A stretch of 64,000 bases of DNA from Dyadobacter sp. CECT 9275 (GTDB taxonomy: Bacteria > Bacteroidota > Bacteroidia > Cytophagales > Spirosomataceae). Numbering within the stretch: position 1 is the stretch's first letter; each line of letters opens with the position of its first letter. The stretch covers positions 2,356,001 through 2,420,000 of the forward strand of contig NZ_CAJRAF010000002.1 of assembly GCF_907164905.1 (NCBI RefSeq), written 5' to 3'. Below, piece after piece: positions 54,259 through 63,673 of this stretch. The translations under genes were made by a program, and so were the position numbers. A model generated the notes under the pieces. It was not told the origin of the DNA and did not search any database. It was given only the letters and a program-made list of their open reading frames with translations.

Positions 54259-55291
54259 GGTCTCTCTGACTTAGTCTTTGTTGAGCAATTTCTACTGCTT
54301 TATGTAATTTTTCGCGAAGTAATTTCTCTGGTGGCAGTGCGGTCAGATAGTCCGCTACCCGGATATTGCTTCTATCCAGTTGCAGCAGCTCTACGTGTTC
54401 TTCGTTTTTGCCGGTGCAGAGTATCAAGCCGATGGGTGTATGTTCACCTTCCACCTGTTCGTGCTTTTCCAGATACCGCAGATACAGTTCCATTTGTCCT
54501 TTAAATCCGGCTTCAAATTCCCCGATTTTCAGGTCAATGGCTACAAGGCATTTTAATCTTCTGTGGTAAAAGAGCAGATCGATGTAGTAATCCCGGTTGT
54601 CGATGGTGATTCTTTTTTGTCTGGCCAGAAAAGCAAAATCACTTCCCATTTCCGTGATGAAACGTTGCAGCTCCACAATGATGCTCGTTTCCAGATCCTT
54701 TTCAGAATAGGTATCTGCCAAACCTAAAAAATCCAGAAAATAAGGATCCCGGAAAACCAGATCCGGACTTACTTTTTGTTCTGTTTTTAGCTGTTCAAGG
54801 TCATTGATTATCGTTTGTTCCGGCTTCTTGCTGATGGCGGTGCGTTCGTAGAGCATGGGGTTTATTCTTTCCTGCAATTGCCGGGACGACCACCTTTCCA
54901 GTTTACAGATTTCGATGTAAAAGTTTCTTTTTACAGCATCTTCAATAGAAATAAGCTGTCGAAGGTGCGTCCATGTCAATTGTGTACGCAGTGCGTGCAC
55001 AATTTCAATTTCAGGAAAAACCTCTGCCATACGCATGCAATGATGCAACTGCCGTTTGCTCCATCCATTGCCATAAGTGGTAGTAAGTTGCATAGACAGC
55101 GTAGCGACAATTTGCTTACCGTACTCCGCCCTGTTGAAATTCAGAACCTCTTGATTGATGCGTTTGCCAATATTCCAGTACAACAGCGTGATCTCCGCAT
55201 TAACCGCCACAGCCACATTCTGCCTGCTTTGCTCAATGAGCCGCTTTACCCCGACGGTAACAAGTTGTATGTTAGCAATTTCCGAACCCAT
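54251..55291 (-). CDS. DUF1016/YhcG-type PD-(D/E)xK nuclease-like protein
   Basis: A 346-residue protein. The N-terminal half (about 1-155) is the DUF1016-N helical domain (ALRTQLTWTHLRQLISIED, YEIC-like and MLYERTAISKKPE). The C-terminal half is a PD-(D/E)xK nuclease-like fold with IDLLFYHRRLKCLVAIDLKI, in which Asp, Asp and Lys fit the active site. I set the start at ATG 55291 (MGSEIANIQL). Such genes are common in type I restriction loci and defence islands. It overlaps hsdR and follows the AbiEii-HsdS fusion by 64 bp. Confidence 0.88.
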   Translation of the reverse strand: MGSEIANIQLVTVGVKRLIEQSRQNVAVAVNAEITLLYWNIGKRINQEVLNFNRAEYGKQIVATLSMQLTTTYGNGWSKRQLHHCMRMAEVFPEIEIVHALRTQLTWTHLRQLISIEDAVKRNFYIEICKLERWSSRQLQERINPMLYERTAISKKPEQTIINDLEQLKTEQKVSPDLVFRDPYFLDFLGLADTYSEKDLETSIIVELQRFITEMGSDFAFLARQKRITIDNRDYYIDLLFYHRRLKCLVAIDLKIGEFEAGFKGQMELYLRYLEKHEQVEGEHTPIGLILCTGKNEEHVELLQLDRSNIRVADYLTALPPEKLLREKLHKAVEIAQQRLSQRDHE

Positions 55292-55355
55292 ATCTACAAA
55301 AACCAAGTTACATCAACCGGACAGCCATTTTCAATTCTCGATTGTCAATTTTCAA

Positions 55356-57626
55356 TTAAACGAGCCTGATGTTCCCCGTCAGCAAATTCTGCATCATCCC
55401 CAATTTTACATCCCTGTATTTTGCCAGTTTGGTTTCTAATGCGTTGATTTCGGCGTCCATACTGAAAAGTATCGAAGTAATTTCCGTTTGAATTTTTTTG
55501 GGAGGAATTGGAATTTTGACCGTTTTTAAATTTGCTTTTGACACTCCGTAAACTTTAAGCCCGGTCGCTAGCCTATCAAGCTGAGATTTGACTACTTTAC
55601 TATTGTGAATGTAGGCTCTAAACCCATTTACAAATTCTTCATTTCTATCTCTAAGTAAAAAGGTATGAAGACCAGAAATTATCTTTCTTGAACCCAAATT
55701 GAGAACTTCCACACTTTTACCAATTCCTTCGTAATCTTCCGAAGCGTCAGCCATAATGAGATCACCCTCTTGCAAATAATGATAACCTTTGAGCTGATTA
55801 TGAGGGATTGTAGGTAAATTACTTTTATCTAAATTCAAAAAGGAATTCCATTTGGTATGAATATCACCATAATGCACATATCCAATGCTATCAATCTCAG
55901 TTAATTCTGCTCTTGAATAAGATGCGGTAGATAGAAAATCAAAAATATCGCCATAAGTTTTCACCTCCCAACCCTCCTTCGGTTCCAGCAATTTTTGCAT
56001 GGCTCCTTGTTTGATATTGCGTTTTTTGGCAATGAGTTTTTCTAAACTGCTTATCAAGGCATCCGCATCGGAAAGAGCCGTGGCAATGGCGGTTTGCTCG
56101 GCGATTGTGGGAGGAAGAGAGATTGGGAATTTCTTGACATCCTTACTTGTGATATTGGGATCTTTACGACTACTTGTAGCTATATCCTTCCAATAATCAA
56201 TTCGATAATTAAGAAAATTTATTAAAAATAGCGGACTATGATATTTTTGATCAAGTTTGATTGCCGTCAGCGCCTGATTTACACACGCGCTTATTGCTAA
56301 CAACCCTGTTCTACCTATTTGATTAAAACCACCATACATTGCAACAAGTACAGTATCAATAGGTAAAATTTTCAGACTGCTCGTTTCTTTAAGAGCAGTA
56401 CTCGTAACTTTTTCCTGGGTATCTACTATTTCTCCATTATTCAAATCCAAAGTTTTAACCCAAAAGATATTTCCATTCAAAAAATATCTATCATGCATTT
56501 CTCTTCTTGGCGTGGTTCCGGACGAAAAAGTCGCAATTTCCTCTAACCTTTTTACCTCCCAATCCACCGGAATCAGCCCAACCTCCGTCTGTTTATAACT
56601 CTGAGCCGAATCCCACTTCGTGGAATTTATTAGATTTTGTAATTCTGAAAGCTTTTCAATGAGAGCAACAAAAGGCAATGATTCTCTGTAAATCATGTTT
56701 TCCTGCATTTCCTTGTAATCAGCTTCCCATAATGGCAAAAGATCATCCGGAGGAATGAAATTAATATGTTCAGGGGCATGCTTATCATAGTCTACCCCTG
56801 AGATGTGTGCAAACTTTTTACGATGCGCTATAATAGTCGTGTATAGATTTGCATTGGCCAGAGCGGTTTTGGCAAATTCCGTTTTGCTCAGTTTTTCTAT
56901 ATCATACAGATGCCGGCTAAGCCGCTCTACCCGTATCTTCTCCTTAGGACGCTGAAACTCCTCATGCAATAAAAAGACTTTTTCCAAAAATGTTCGCTCA
57001 GGGTTTACAACCGGGATGGTGATGGCCTTGTCGGCAAATGGGCGGTCTGCATAGTTTTGACCTGCCAGCGTGTTAAAAGTTTTTTGCGTAAAGGGCTCTT
57101 TCAAGGAACGGCTACCCACTTCTACCAGCAGCCCTGGCTTTAAATAGGTTTCCGTTTCGGTAAGTTTCTTGTAATATATTTCTATGATAATCGGATCCTG
57201 ATCGTGATTTACAACTTCACGGTATTTTATTTCCACTTCTGAAAATCCTGCCTCTGAAAATTTAGCTTTAAGCTCCTCGGTGAAAGTAGTAGTGAGGTAT
57301 GCATAGGATGTCCGTCTCAATCTTTTGATATCACCACTGGTTAACTCCCCCTTAAATCCGAGAAACTCCCGGTCCAGCACAAGATCAATATCCTCTGAAA
57401 AGCGATCTATCAGGTTCCAGGCCTTACTCAATGAGGTTCCTCCTTTGAAAATAAGTGACGGAGCACATTCCATAGAAAAAATGAGAGCCAGTGTGTGTAC
57501 CACCCACCAATCCTTTTCAACAGCAACGGCAGGTAACGGAATCTGTCTGCCTGTTTCAGTATATATATTTAACTTGGTGCTATCTGGCAACCGTAACCAC
57601 TCTTTCAAGTGTAAAAACTCACTCAT
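55356..57626 (-). CDS. AbiEii toxin - HsdS specificity subunit fusion protein
   Basis: A single 756-residue reading frame with two unrelated parts. Residues 1 to about 335 are an AbiEii-type nucleotidyltransferase toxin: IFKGGTSLSKAWNLI (about 59-73), RFSEDIDLVLD (75-85, paired Asp) and NPERTFLEKVFLLHEEF (208-224). From about residue 343 the sequence becomes a normal HsdS start (SYKQTEVGLIPVDWEVKRL), with TRD1 (about 350-505), a central conserved helical part (AEQTAIATALSDADALISSL), TRD2 (about 545-705) and a C-terminal conserved part ending in MMQNLLTGNIRLV. No start codon suitable for a separate HsdS lies near the joint (about 56600-56618). The ATG overlaps the AbiEi gene stop by four bases. 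Confidence 0.88.
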   Translation of the reverse strand: MSEFLHLKEWLRLPDSTKLNIYTETGRQIPLPAVAVEKDWWVVHTLALIFSMECAPSLIFKGGTSLSKAWNLIDRFSEDIDLVLDREFLGFKGELTSGDIKRLRRTSYAYLTTTFTEELKAKFSEAGFSEVEIKYREVVNHDQDPIIIEIYYKKLTETETYLKPGLLVEVGSRSLKEPFTQKTFNTLAGQNYADRPFADKAITIPVVNPERTFLEKVFLLHEEFQRPKEKIRVERLSRHLYDIEKLSKTEFAKTALANANLYTTIIAHRKKFAHISGVDYDKHAPEHINFIPPDDLLPLWEADYKEMQENMIYRESLPFVALIEKLSELQNLINSTKWDSAQSYKQTEVGLIPVDWEVKRLEEIATFSSGTTPRREMHDRYFLNGNIFWVKTLDLNNGEIVDTQEKVTSTALKETSSLKILPIDTVLVAMYGGFNQIGRTGLLAISACVNQALTAIKLDQKYHSPLFLINFLNYRIDYWKDIATSSRKDPNITSKDVKKFPISLPPTIAEQTAIATALSDADALISSLEKLIAKKRNIKQGAMQKLLEPKEGWEVKTYGDIFDFLSTASYSRAELTEIDSIGYVHYGDIHTKWNSFLNLDKSNLPTIPHNQLKGYHYLQEGDLIMADASEDYEGIGKSVEVLNLGSRKIISGLHTFLLRDRNEEFVNGFRAYIHNSKVVKSQLDRLATGLKVYGVSKANLKTVKIPIPPKKIQTEITSILFSMDAEINALETKLAKYRDVKLGMMQNLLTGNIRLV

Positions 57627-58234
57627 TTATTTAAATCTGTTTTGACTGGTTCAATTAGCTTTCTTATCCATACCGGCGCTAATTTTAAATCGTGCTGCAA
57701 ATGATAGGGTTTTTCTTGTTTTAGTAATTCTTTAATTTTATTAAGCTCGTCTGCTTTAACATTATCTTTTCCAATGGTCCGCAAAGCCTGTATGGCTAGC
57801 TTGCTAATGTCGCCAATGCCCGATACATTTCTGGAACTTGCTTTTTTAAAGGTGATCACCTGTTTCCCAATCCTGATTTTTCGCGCAGATGCATCCGTAT
57901 AATAAACAATGTTCATAGGAACTTGTGTTGTCAACCCTAACTTATACATCGCATAACTGCCGGTTGGGAGAATCCGTGCCTTATCCCTTTTTGCAATCGC
58001 ACTGGCAATCTCTTCAATTCCTGGTAAGATCGGACCCAGTATCTTGTCATTTACCGGACGTACATATATTCCGGCAGCAACTCTGGTTAGATCTCCGGAT
58101 ATTACCAGCCTTTCCAATGCTTTGTTTACCGCCTTTGGGTTGGCAATAGAAGCAAAACTATCCACAAAAAAAAGCGAGCCATGTCTTGCTTTTTTTATTT
58201 TGTTAAATACCTGTATTTCAATGTTTTCTGTCAT
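57623..58234 (-). CDS. AbiEi-type antitoxin (DUF6088-like)
   Basis: A 203-residue protein with the N-terminal winged-helix of AbiEi/DUF6088 antitoxins (RHGSLFFVDSFASIANPKAV, then ALERLVISGDLTRVAAGIYV) and a C-terminal antitoxin domain (RILPTGSYAMYKLGLTTQV). It should neutralise the toxin half of the next protein and may repress the promoter. I set the start at ATG 58234. It is inserted between hsdM and hsdS, in the same direction. The upstream 49 bp contain TTGCGACAA-type repeats (TTTGCGACAAG and CTTGTCGCAAAT) forming a palindromic pair near 58249-58281, a candidate operator. Confidence 0.85.
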   Translation of the reverse strand: MTENIEIQVFNKIKKARHGSLFFVDSFASIANPKAVNKALERLVISGDLTRVAAGIYVRPVNDKILGPILPGIEEIASAIAKRDKARILPTGSYAMYKLGLTTQVPMNIVYYTDASARKIRIGKQVITFKKASSRNVSGIGDISKLAIQALRTIGKDNVKADELNKIKELLKQEKPYHLQHDLKLAPVWIRKLIEPVKTDLNK

Positions 58235-58283
58235 AAAATTAGATCTTCCTTGTCGCAAATTTAGTAAATATTTGCGACAAGAT

Positions 58284-60484
58284 TCAAAATCCCATTTTTT
58301 GCAGGTGACTCATCACCTTTACCTCCCATTTTTCCGCATCCTTCGCCAAAAAACCAAGCGTATATTCATAACGTTCCGTCAGTTCCTTAATCCGTTGGGT
58401 AAGCCGCTGGCTGATACGTTCCATTTCTGTTTTCACGCTTCGTTCAATGCTGCTCATCCATTTGTCATCCACCACCAGCTGTTTGATATCCGCTTCGGTG
58501 AGGGTTTTGTAATGGTTTAATGCCTTTTTATCCAGGTCGGTGATGGCGTCTTTTATTTTTTTATTCAAATCGGCCTGGTCTTCCACCAGTTTTAAATATT
58601 TTTCCAAAACCGCAGCTTCGCCCTGAGAAACTTCCTGTTCAGCTTCTTCAAGGAAAATCCCTTTTGCTACTTTATCTTTCGTTTTAATTTCTTTCAGTCT
58701 CTTTTGTACAGAAACTTTGTTCACCTTTTCCATATCTGCAAAGTAGCCATCTTCACCACCATGCTCTTCTTCCAGTTCGGTGAGTTGAGAAATAATATCT
58801 TCCCGGCGCGCTTCCAGTTTTTCAATGGTTGTTTTTTCTTTCTCAAAATAACGGTCTATGACGAGCGTCTTAGGTACCAGGTCGCAGTCCCATCCTTTAT
58901 CCACATCCGCTCCGGCTTTGTTTTTAACCAAAATCCGGTAGGGTTCGGCTTTCCAGCCATCTGCCGCGATCAGGTAACAGTCATCCTGCATTGTCTCATT
59001 CCAGTAGTTCATCAAATGCTGGTATACATCATATTTGTCCATCAACGCTTTGCCCGTATAGGTTTTCAACGCGTCTTCGGAAACCTGGAAAATGGTTTCC
59101 TTGGGTTTGATGCCAACGGTCAGGTTTTTCAGCAATTCCGTGTTCCGCGTTTTCCAGTCACCAAACAGGCTGTCCATTTCCAGGCTGAAACTTACAAATT
59201 CAGGATGCTGGAAAATGGTCTGTTTAATGGCGTCCTTACCAATTTTCAGTTCACTGTATCCTTGTCTTTTTCCCGGCGCAAACAATTCGGCTTTCAGTGT
59301 TTCGTAAACCGTCCAGTATTCATTCAACGCTTCAATATCTGCGTTGGGGATTCCACCCATCAAATGCGCGGCAATGTCCTGGATATCTTCCGTTTCCTGA
59401 CTGTCGATATAGCGGGGAATGTTCAGGTTAAAGTCATTTTTCGGATCGCTGATTTCATCAATACTTACCAAACGGCTGAACTTTTCAACTTTAATCTGCT
59501 TGTTAACACGCCGTGTGGCAAAATACAAGCACCTTTTCCGGTACTTTTCAGTGATTTAATGATATGCAGCAAAAAGGCGTAATCACCATTTTTGTCAGGA
59601 GGAATCGTTCCTGCTTCAAAGCGTGCATAAATATCATCGGCCGGATTAAAACCGGTCGACCAGTTTTTAAGCGAAAACGGCGGATTGGCTACAACGAAGT
59701 CGAACGCTTTGAGATCGCCGGTTTTGTCATCTTTGAAAAACGGATCGGAAAGGGTACTTTGTCCCCGGTGAATTTCGGAGAAGGTTTGCCCGTGCAAAAT
59801 CATGTTCATGCGCGCCAGGGCCGCCGTAGCCACATCTTTTTCCTGACCATAAATGGTACCTTTTCCGTCCGCTTCGTCTACGGTTTTTAAAAGCAGCGAT
59901 CCGGAACCGCACGTCGGGTCGTAGAACGTCGTATTATTGGTGGCATGTTTGATATTCAAAACCTGCGCCATCACCCGGCTTACTTCGCTGGGTGTGTAAA
60001 ACTGACCCTTGCTTTTCCCGCTTTCCGTTGCAAAGTGGCGCATCAGGAATTCAAATGCATCACCGAGTATGTCATCACCGGCGGCTCTGTTTTTACTAAA
60101 ATCAAGGGCCGGGTTTTCAAAAATGGCGATCAGCTTGGTAAGCCGGTCAACCATTTCCTTGCCCTTACCCAGTTTATCGTCATCATCGAAGTCAGCCGCG
60201 TCAAATACCCCAGCAAGGTTGTTTGCATCCGCAAGTACCCCAATGATCGTATTCATTTTCTCGCCAATCTCTCTGGTCCCCTTTAAAGCGACCATGTCCT
60301 GGAAACTTCCACCTTCCGGAATTTCGATCAGTGCATCAGGATCATTACCATACTTATCAGAAACATACTTGACAAACAACAACGCCAGAACGTAGTCTTT
60401 GTACTGGCTTGCATCCATTCCGCCACGCAATTCATCACAACTTGCCCATAATGAGCTATATAGTTCAGATTTTTTGATTGCCAT
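58284..60484 (-). pseudogene. hsdM: Type I restriction methyltransferase subunit M, internal deletion and frameshift
   Basis: Two overlapping frames. The first (60484 to 59465) contains the N-terminal helical domain, SAM motif I (FYDPTCGSGSLLLK) and catalytic motif IV (VVANPPFSL), then reads ACILPHGVL followed by unrelated TSRLKLKSSAVW and stop. The second (59528 to 58284) resumes with NKQIKVEKFSRLVSIDEI and the normal C-terminal coiled coil. In intact HsdM the segment between GVL and NKQ holds the end of the methyltransferase fold (about 80-100 residues by my knowledge of the family); here it is missing and the frame is shifted near 59510. A functional methylase is unlikely. Confidence 0.85.
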
Positions 60485-60543
60485 TGTTTATTAACAGGTA
60501 CTAATATTCGTGTAAAGGTAAAAAAGAGGTACAATTATAACAG

Positions 60544-61275
60544 TTAAAGCGTGTGTTCGCTTATGTTCCGGATAATAGTCTCGGCATTTTGCTTAAAGCC
60601 GCCTTTGCGAAAACGAAGACTATTGGGATGACAGATTTGGAAAGTATTCTCCGGCAATTTTTGGGAAGTCCATTTGTATAATAACTTCGGAATAAGTTCT
60701 TCCCGCAAAGCTTCTCCCGAAGTCAGCCCAAGGTTTTGGTTAAGATGCCATTGATAATTGGGACTTGAAGTCATGATAACAACAATTTCGGGTTTCAGGA
60801 TATCGACTTCTGCCAATAACAAATCAATAAAACCAGCCATTGTGTTATCGTACAAGTCACCAACTGGTCTGTTTTTACCGACATCAATTTTCGACAGATT
60901 TGTCCAAAGCACCGTTTTCCGTAAATCCGATTCCTGGTAAACCGCGTTCAGATCACGCATAAACCACCAGAAAGGAGAGTTGATAGGCTTTTCCTGAGCC
61001 ATGAATTCCTGATGGCACTGTATCAATTTCTCATAAAAAACTGGTAAGTCTTCATTCAGATCGCATTTTCTCCACCCATGTGTTTCCATCCCCACAAACA
61101 TGATCTTTTTTCGAGCATTAAGATACTCCGGCTGCACATCCATCAGGAAGGGACCGTGCATATCGCCTAATTGTTCATCCGAAGCATACGTTCTGATGGT
61201 TTTATACAAATCTGGTAGTCTATCAAAATACAGATTTCGGAGCTGGATATTTAAATCATTAGCAGAGAATGACAT
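60544..61275 (-). CDS. Hypothetical protein with uracil-DNA-glycosylase-like outline
   Basis: A 243-residue protein I cannot place firmly. KKIMFVGMETHGW (about 55-67), VLWTNLSKIDVG (about 122-133), LKPEIVVIMTSSPNY and NTFQICHPNSLRFRKGG near the end recall the order of motifs in uracil-DNA-glycosylase-like folds (beta-strand with G-x-E, then HPxxLR). If so, it would bind or process nucleic acid. It is on the same strand and 60 bp upstream of hsdM, and may belong to the defence locus. A different, non-catalytic role is possible. Confidence 0.45.
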   Translation of the reverse strand: MSFSANDLNIQLRNLYFDRLPDLYKTIRTYASDEQLGDMHGPFLMDVQPEYLNARKKIMFVGMETHGWRKCDLNEDLPVFYEKLIQCHQEFMAQEKPINSPFWWFMRDLNAVYQESDLRKTVLWTNLSKIDVGKNRPVGDLYDNTMAGFIDLLLAEVDILKPEIVVIMTSSPNYQWHLNQNLGLTSGEALREELIPKLLYKWTSQKLPENTFQICHPNSLRFRKGGFKQNAETIIRNISEHTL

Positions 61276-61488
61276 ACATTATTCAGGATTGAGGGTTTGG
61301 TCAATATAGCTATTTAAAGCCAATTTGTGAATCTAACAACAATACTTTTAGCGAAAAACTGCCATTTGATCAAAGCCAGATTTTGAAACCCGCTATAAGC
61401 TAAACTAAGCTTGATTTGGAAAACATATTGATTTTACAATAAATATTTATACTTTTCAATAAAACCTCAACTATTAGATGTAAATAAA

Positions 61489-63030
61489 ATGTCCACGACC
61501 AGAATTGCGATCTGTCTGTTTGATGAGAGTATTAAGGAATTCAATAAATCAGAATTAATTGTTGGGAGTAAATTACAATCAGTTCCGACCATAAATCCCG
61601 ATGGTTATGCTATCGAACTTTTCATACGAGAAGCTGAACCTTCACTACCTGAATGGGTAAGCAACGTTTCTAATTTTGGAGCATTGGGGCCATTTAACTT
61701 GAAAACTTCTTCATCAGGGGCTATTTTGTTTTTAAAAACAGGGAAACGAATCCTTGGTTGTTGCTTCGGCTCTTCAGTGGCAAACATAAATAAAAACAAT
61801 ATTGAAACAGATTTTGGGCTAGGTGTAGCTTTTGACAAGATGAGGCCGGATCAGACGAAATCAATCCAAGCCTGGACCTTAGCAGACAACCCTCAGACCA
61901 ATACAAGAAGCACGACCTTGCCAACAAACAGACTTAATTTCAATGTAGATCGATTCCTTGAAAACATTACGGAACTAGCAGGATTCTATTCACAAGATAA
62001 ACGAAGGACACTCATAAAGGGAAAAGAGTTTTTCTCAACGCTTGCTCCTGATTCGTTGAAGGAAATTATTGAACTATGTGAATCCAGTCTGGATTCATAC
62101 TTACGCGCCATCAAAAACGAAAGTTTCAAGGCTCTTACATCCGTGCGTAGAATAAAGGATAATAAAACGATCAAATCATTAGATGAAAATCTTTGTAAAG
62201 CCATAAGGATAAAATCATCAATCTTGTACGTTGTCGATTTCGAACCTGTCGAAAACGTAGAGAGTTATAAACTTTCCGAAAAAGGTGAGCAGCTATCTGA
62301 AATCAATACTGCTAACGTGTTGGAAAAATTTGGTACTTACACAGAGATCAAAGTCGAATACTTGAAATCCAGGCACATATACGCATTAGATACTAATGGA
62401 CAAGTTTTAAAAACCTGGCTGCTCTATAAATGTATCTTCTACACAGATTCTCTAACTAAAAGTATTCTTTACAAAGGCAAGTGGTACGATATTGACGATG
62501 CGTATTTACAAACTTTGAAAAGTTTTATTGATGAATTTGAGTCGACAGATAGTTTATTACCTGCCTGGAATGGCAAGGACGACGAAGAAGTGTATAACAA
62601 GAAGGCTGCAAAGAAAATACGGGGACAATGTTGGGATGGATTATTCTATTCTTCTGATCAATTTCGATATCAGATAGAATTTTGCGACCTGCTATATCAA
62701 AAAAACATCATTCATGTCAAAAAATATTCGCGGTCCTCACTAAGTAGTCACTTGTTAATGCAGACAACAGTATCTGCTCAACTTCTGGCTACCGATCCTA
62801 AGATTAAACCCTGGATTTTGAAAACGATGAAGGACCACTTCTCCGACCAACATCTATTAAAGCCCGACTTATCATTTACCAGTGAGGAGACGATTTACTA
62901 TATTGTGTTGCTATGCAATCGCAAGGGACCGCTTTCAAAAATTCTTCCGTTTTTCAGCTTGATAAGTTTCAATGTCGCTATCAAGAATATCTTACAACTA
63001 GGCTATACTGTAAAAATTGCAAAAGTCTAG
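61489..63030 (+). CDS. TIGR04141/DUF6119-family protein, possible defence gene
   Basis: A 513-residue protein matching, from memory, the sporadically distributed TIGR04141 (DUF6119) family: YKGKWYDIDDAYLQTLKSF (about 328-346), IEFCDLLYQKNIIHVKKYS (about 402-420) and SSLSSHLLMQTTVSAQLL (about 422-440). These segments are the family's most conserved. Its activity is unknown; its patchy distribution and frequent association with restriction loci suggest a role in defence. It is divergent from the UDG-like gene (213-bp gap) and has a lower GC content than its neighbours. Confidence 0.65.
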   Translation: MSTTRIAICLFDESIKEFNKSELIVGSKLQSVPTINPDGYAIELFIREAEPSLPEWVSNVSNFGALGPFNLKTSSSGAILFLKTGKRILGCCFGSSVANINKNNIETDFGLGVAFDKMRPDQTKSIQAWTLADNPQTNTRSTTLPTNRLNFNVDRFLENITELAGFYSQDKRRTLIKGKEFFSTLAPDSLKEIIELCESSLDSYLRAIKNESFKALTSVRRIKDNKTIKSLDENLCKAIRIKSSILYVVDFEPVENVESYKLSEKGEQLSEINTANVLEKFGTYTEIKVEYLKSRHIYALDTNGQVLKTWLLYKCIFYTDSLTKSILYKGKWYDIDDAYLQTLKSFIDEFESTDSLLPAWNGKDDEEVYNKKAAKKIRGQCWDGLFYSSDQFRYQIEFCDLLYQKNIIHVKKYSRSSLSSHLLMQTTVSAQLLATDPKIKPWILKTMKDHFSDQHLLKPDLSFTSEETIYYIVLLCNRKGPLSKILPFFSLISFNVAIKNILQLGYTVKIAKV

Positions 63031-63673
63031 CATAGGAAGATTGTGGAAGCAGCCTGCAATCTGGTTCAAAGATCGCTTGACAGATTATATCCGCTTGATC
63101 CAAATGTTGCAACCAAAGAAAAAAGCACCTAGCAAATTAATTCTAAGTACTCTATTTTCAAGCTTCCGAAGTTGGACTCGAACCTACGACCCTCTAATTG
63201 ACAGTTGCAGGCTTATTAAAAAATAGCCAAAAATAGAGCGGTCAAAAAAGGAAATACTACTAAATCAATGCCTCAAGATACTGCTTCATCTTTTCATCAT
63301 CAAACGACACAAGATAAGCCGGTGTAGTCGAAATGTTCTGATGCCATATCGACTGTGATATGAACGCAATTGGAGCCTCTGACTATAGAAGTATAATTGC
63401 AAATGAGTGACTCAATTTTGTCTGCCGCCTACCTCAGTACTCGGCATCATAAAGGACTGTCGCTGACAGATTTTATTCCCCATTCGCTCTGCCGCTGCAT
63501 TCCCGCAGAAGAAAATTCTGTCGGTTTGTTTAGGTACGAAGAATTGAAATACACCCGTTATAATTTTAAGAACTTCGGCTTTTGTCAAAGCCTTTTTCCT
63601 GCAGGTCCCCGCAGGAATGGTATAGCAGTTTTTGAGAGAAGGAAGTTATACGCCCTACATGGAAACCTACAAC
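63031..63673. other. Degraded border region with a tRNA-Asn-like 3' remnant
   Basis: No gene. On the minus strand 63207-63162 reads like the 3' half of a tRNA: CTGTCAATTAGAGGGTCG then GTAGGTTCGAGTCC and AACTTCGGAAGC. It is closest in form to tRNA-Asn but with mutations in the anticodon arm and T-stem. The 5' half is absent. An integrase relic follows (63260-63414). A small hairpin with T-run (GGCTTT-TGTC-AAAGCC, 63577-63597) is a weak terminator candidate. The frame 63397-63759 has no family resemblance. Confidence 0.5.
63260..63414 (-). pseudogene. C-terminal fragment of a tyrosine integrase
   Basis: About 50 residues remain, ending in YLVSFDDEKMKQYLEALI, nearly the same as the end of the intact integrase at 46466 (YLGSFDDEKMRKYLEALI). 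The segments SEAPIAFISQS and HQNISTT are identical. One in-frame stop replaces a residue in HSFAIILL*SEAP, and the upstream part is missing. It is the remnant of a related element and marks an old integration at the right side of this hotspot. Confidence 0.85.

Noticed and set aside
63577..63597. Strong terminator at the right border
   Set aside because: A six-base stem with T5 is real, but it is over 500 bp from the nearest plus-strand gene end, so its function is doubtful.
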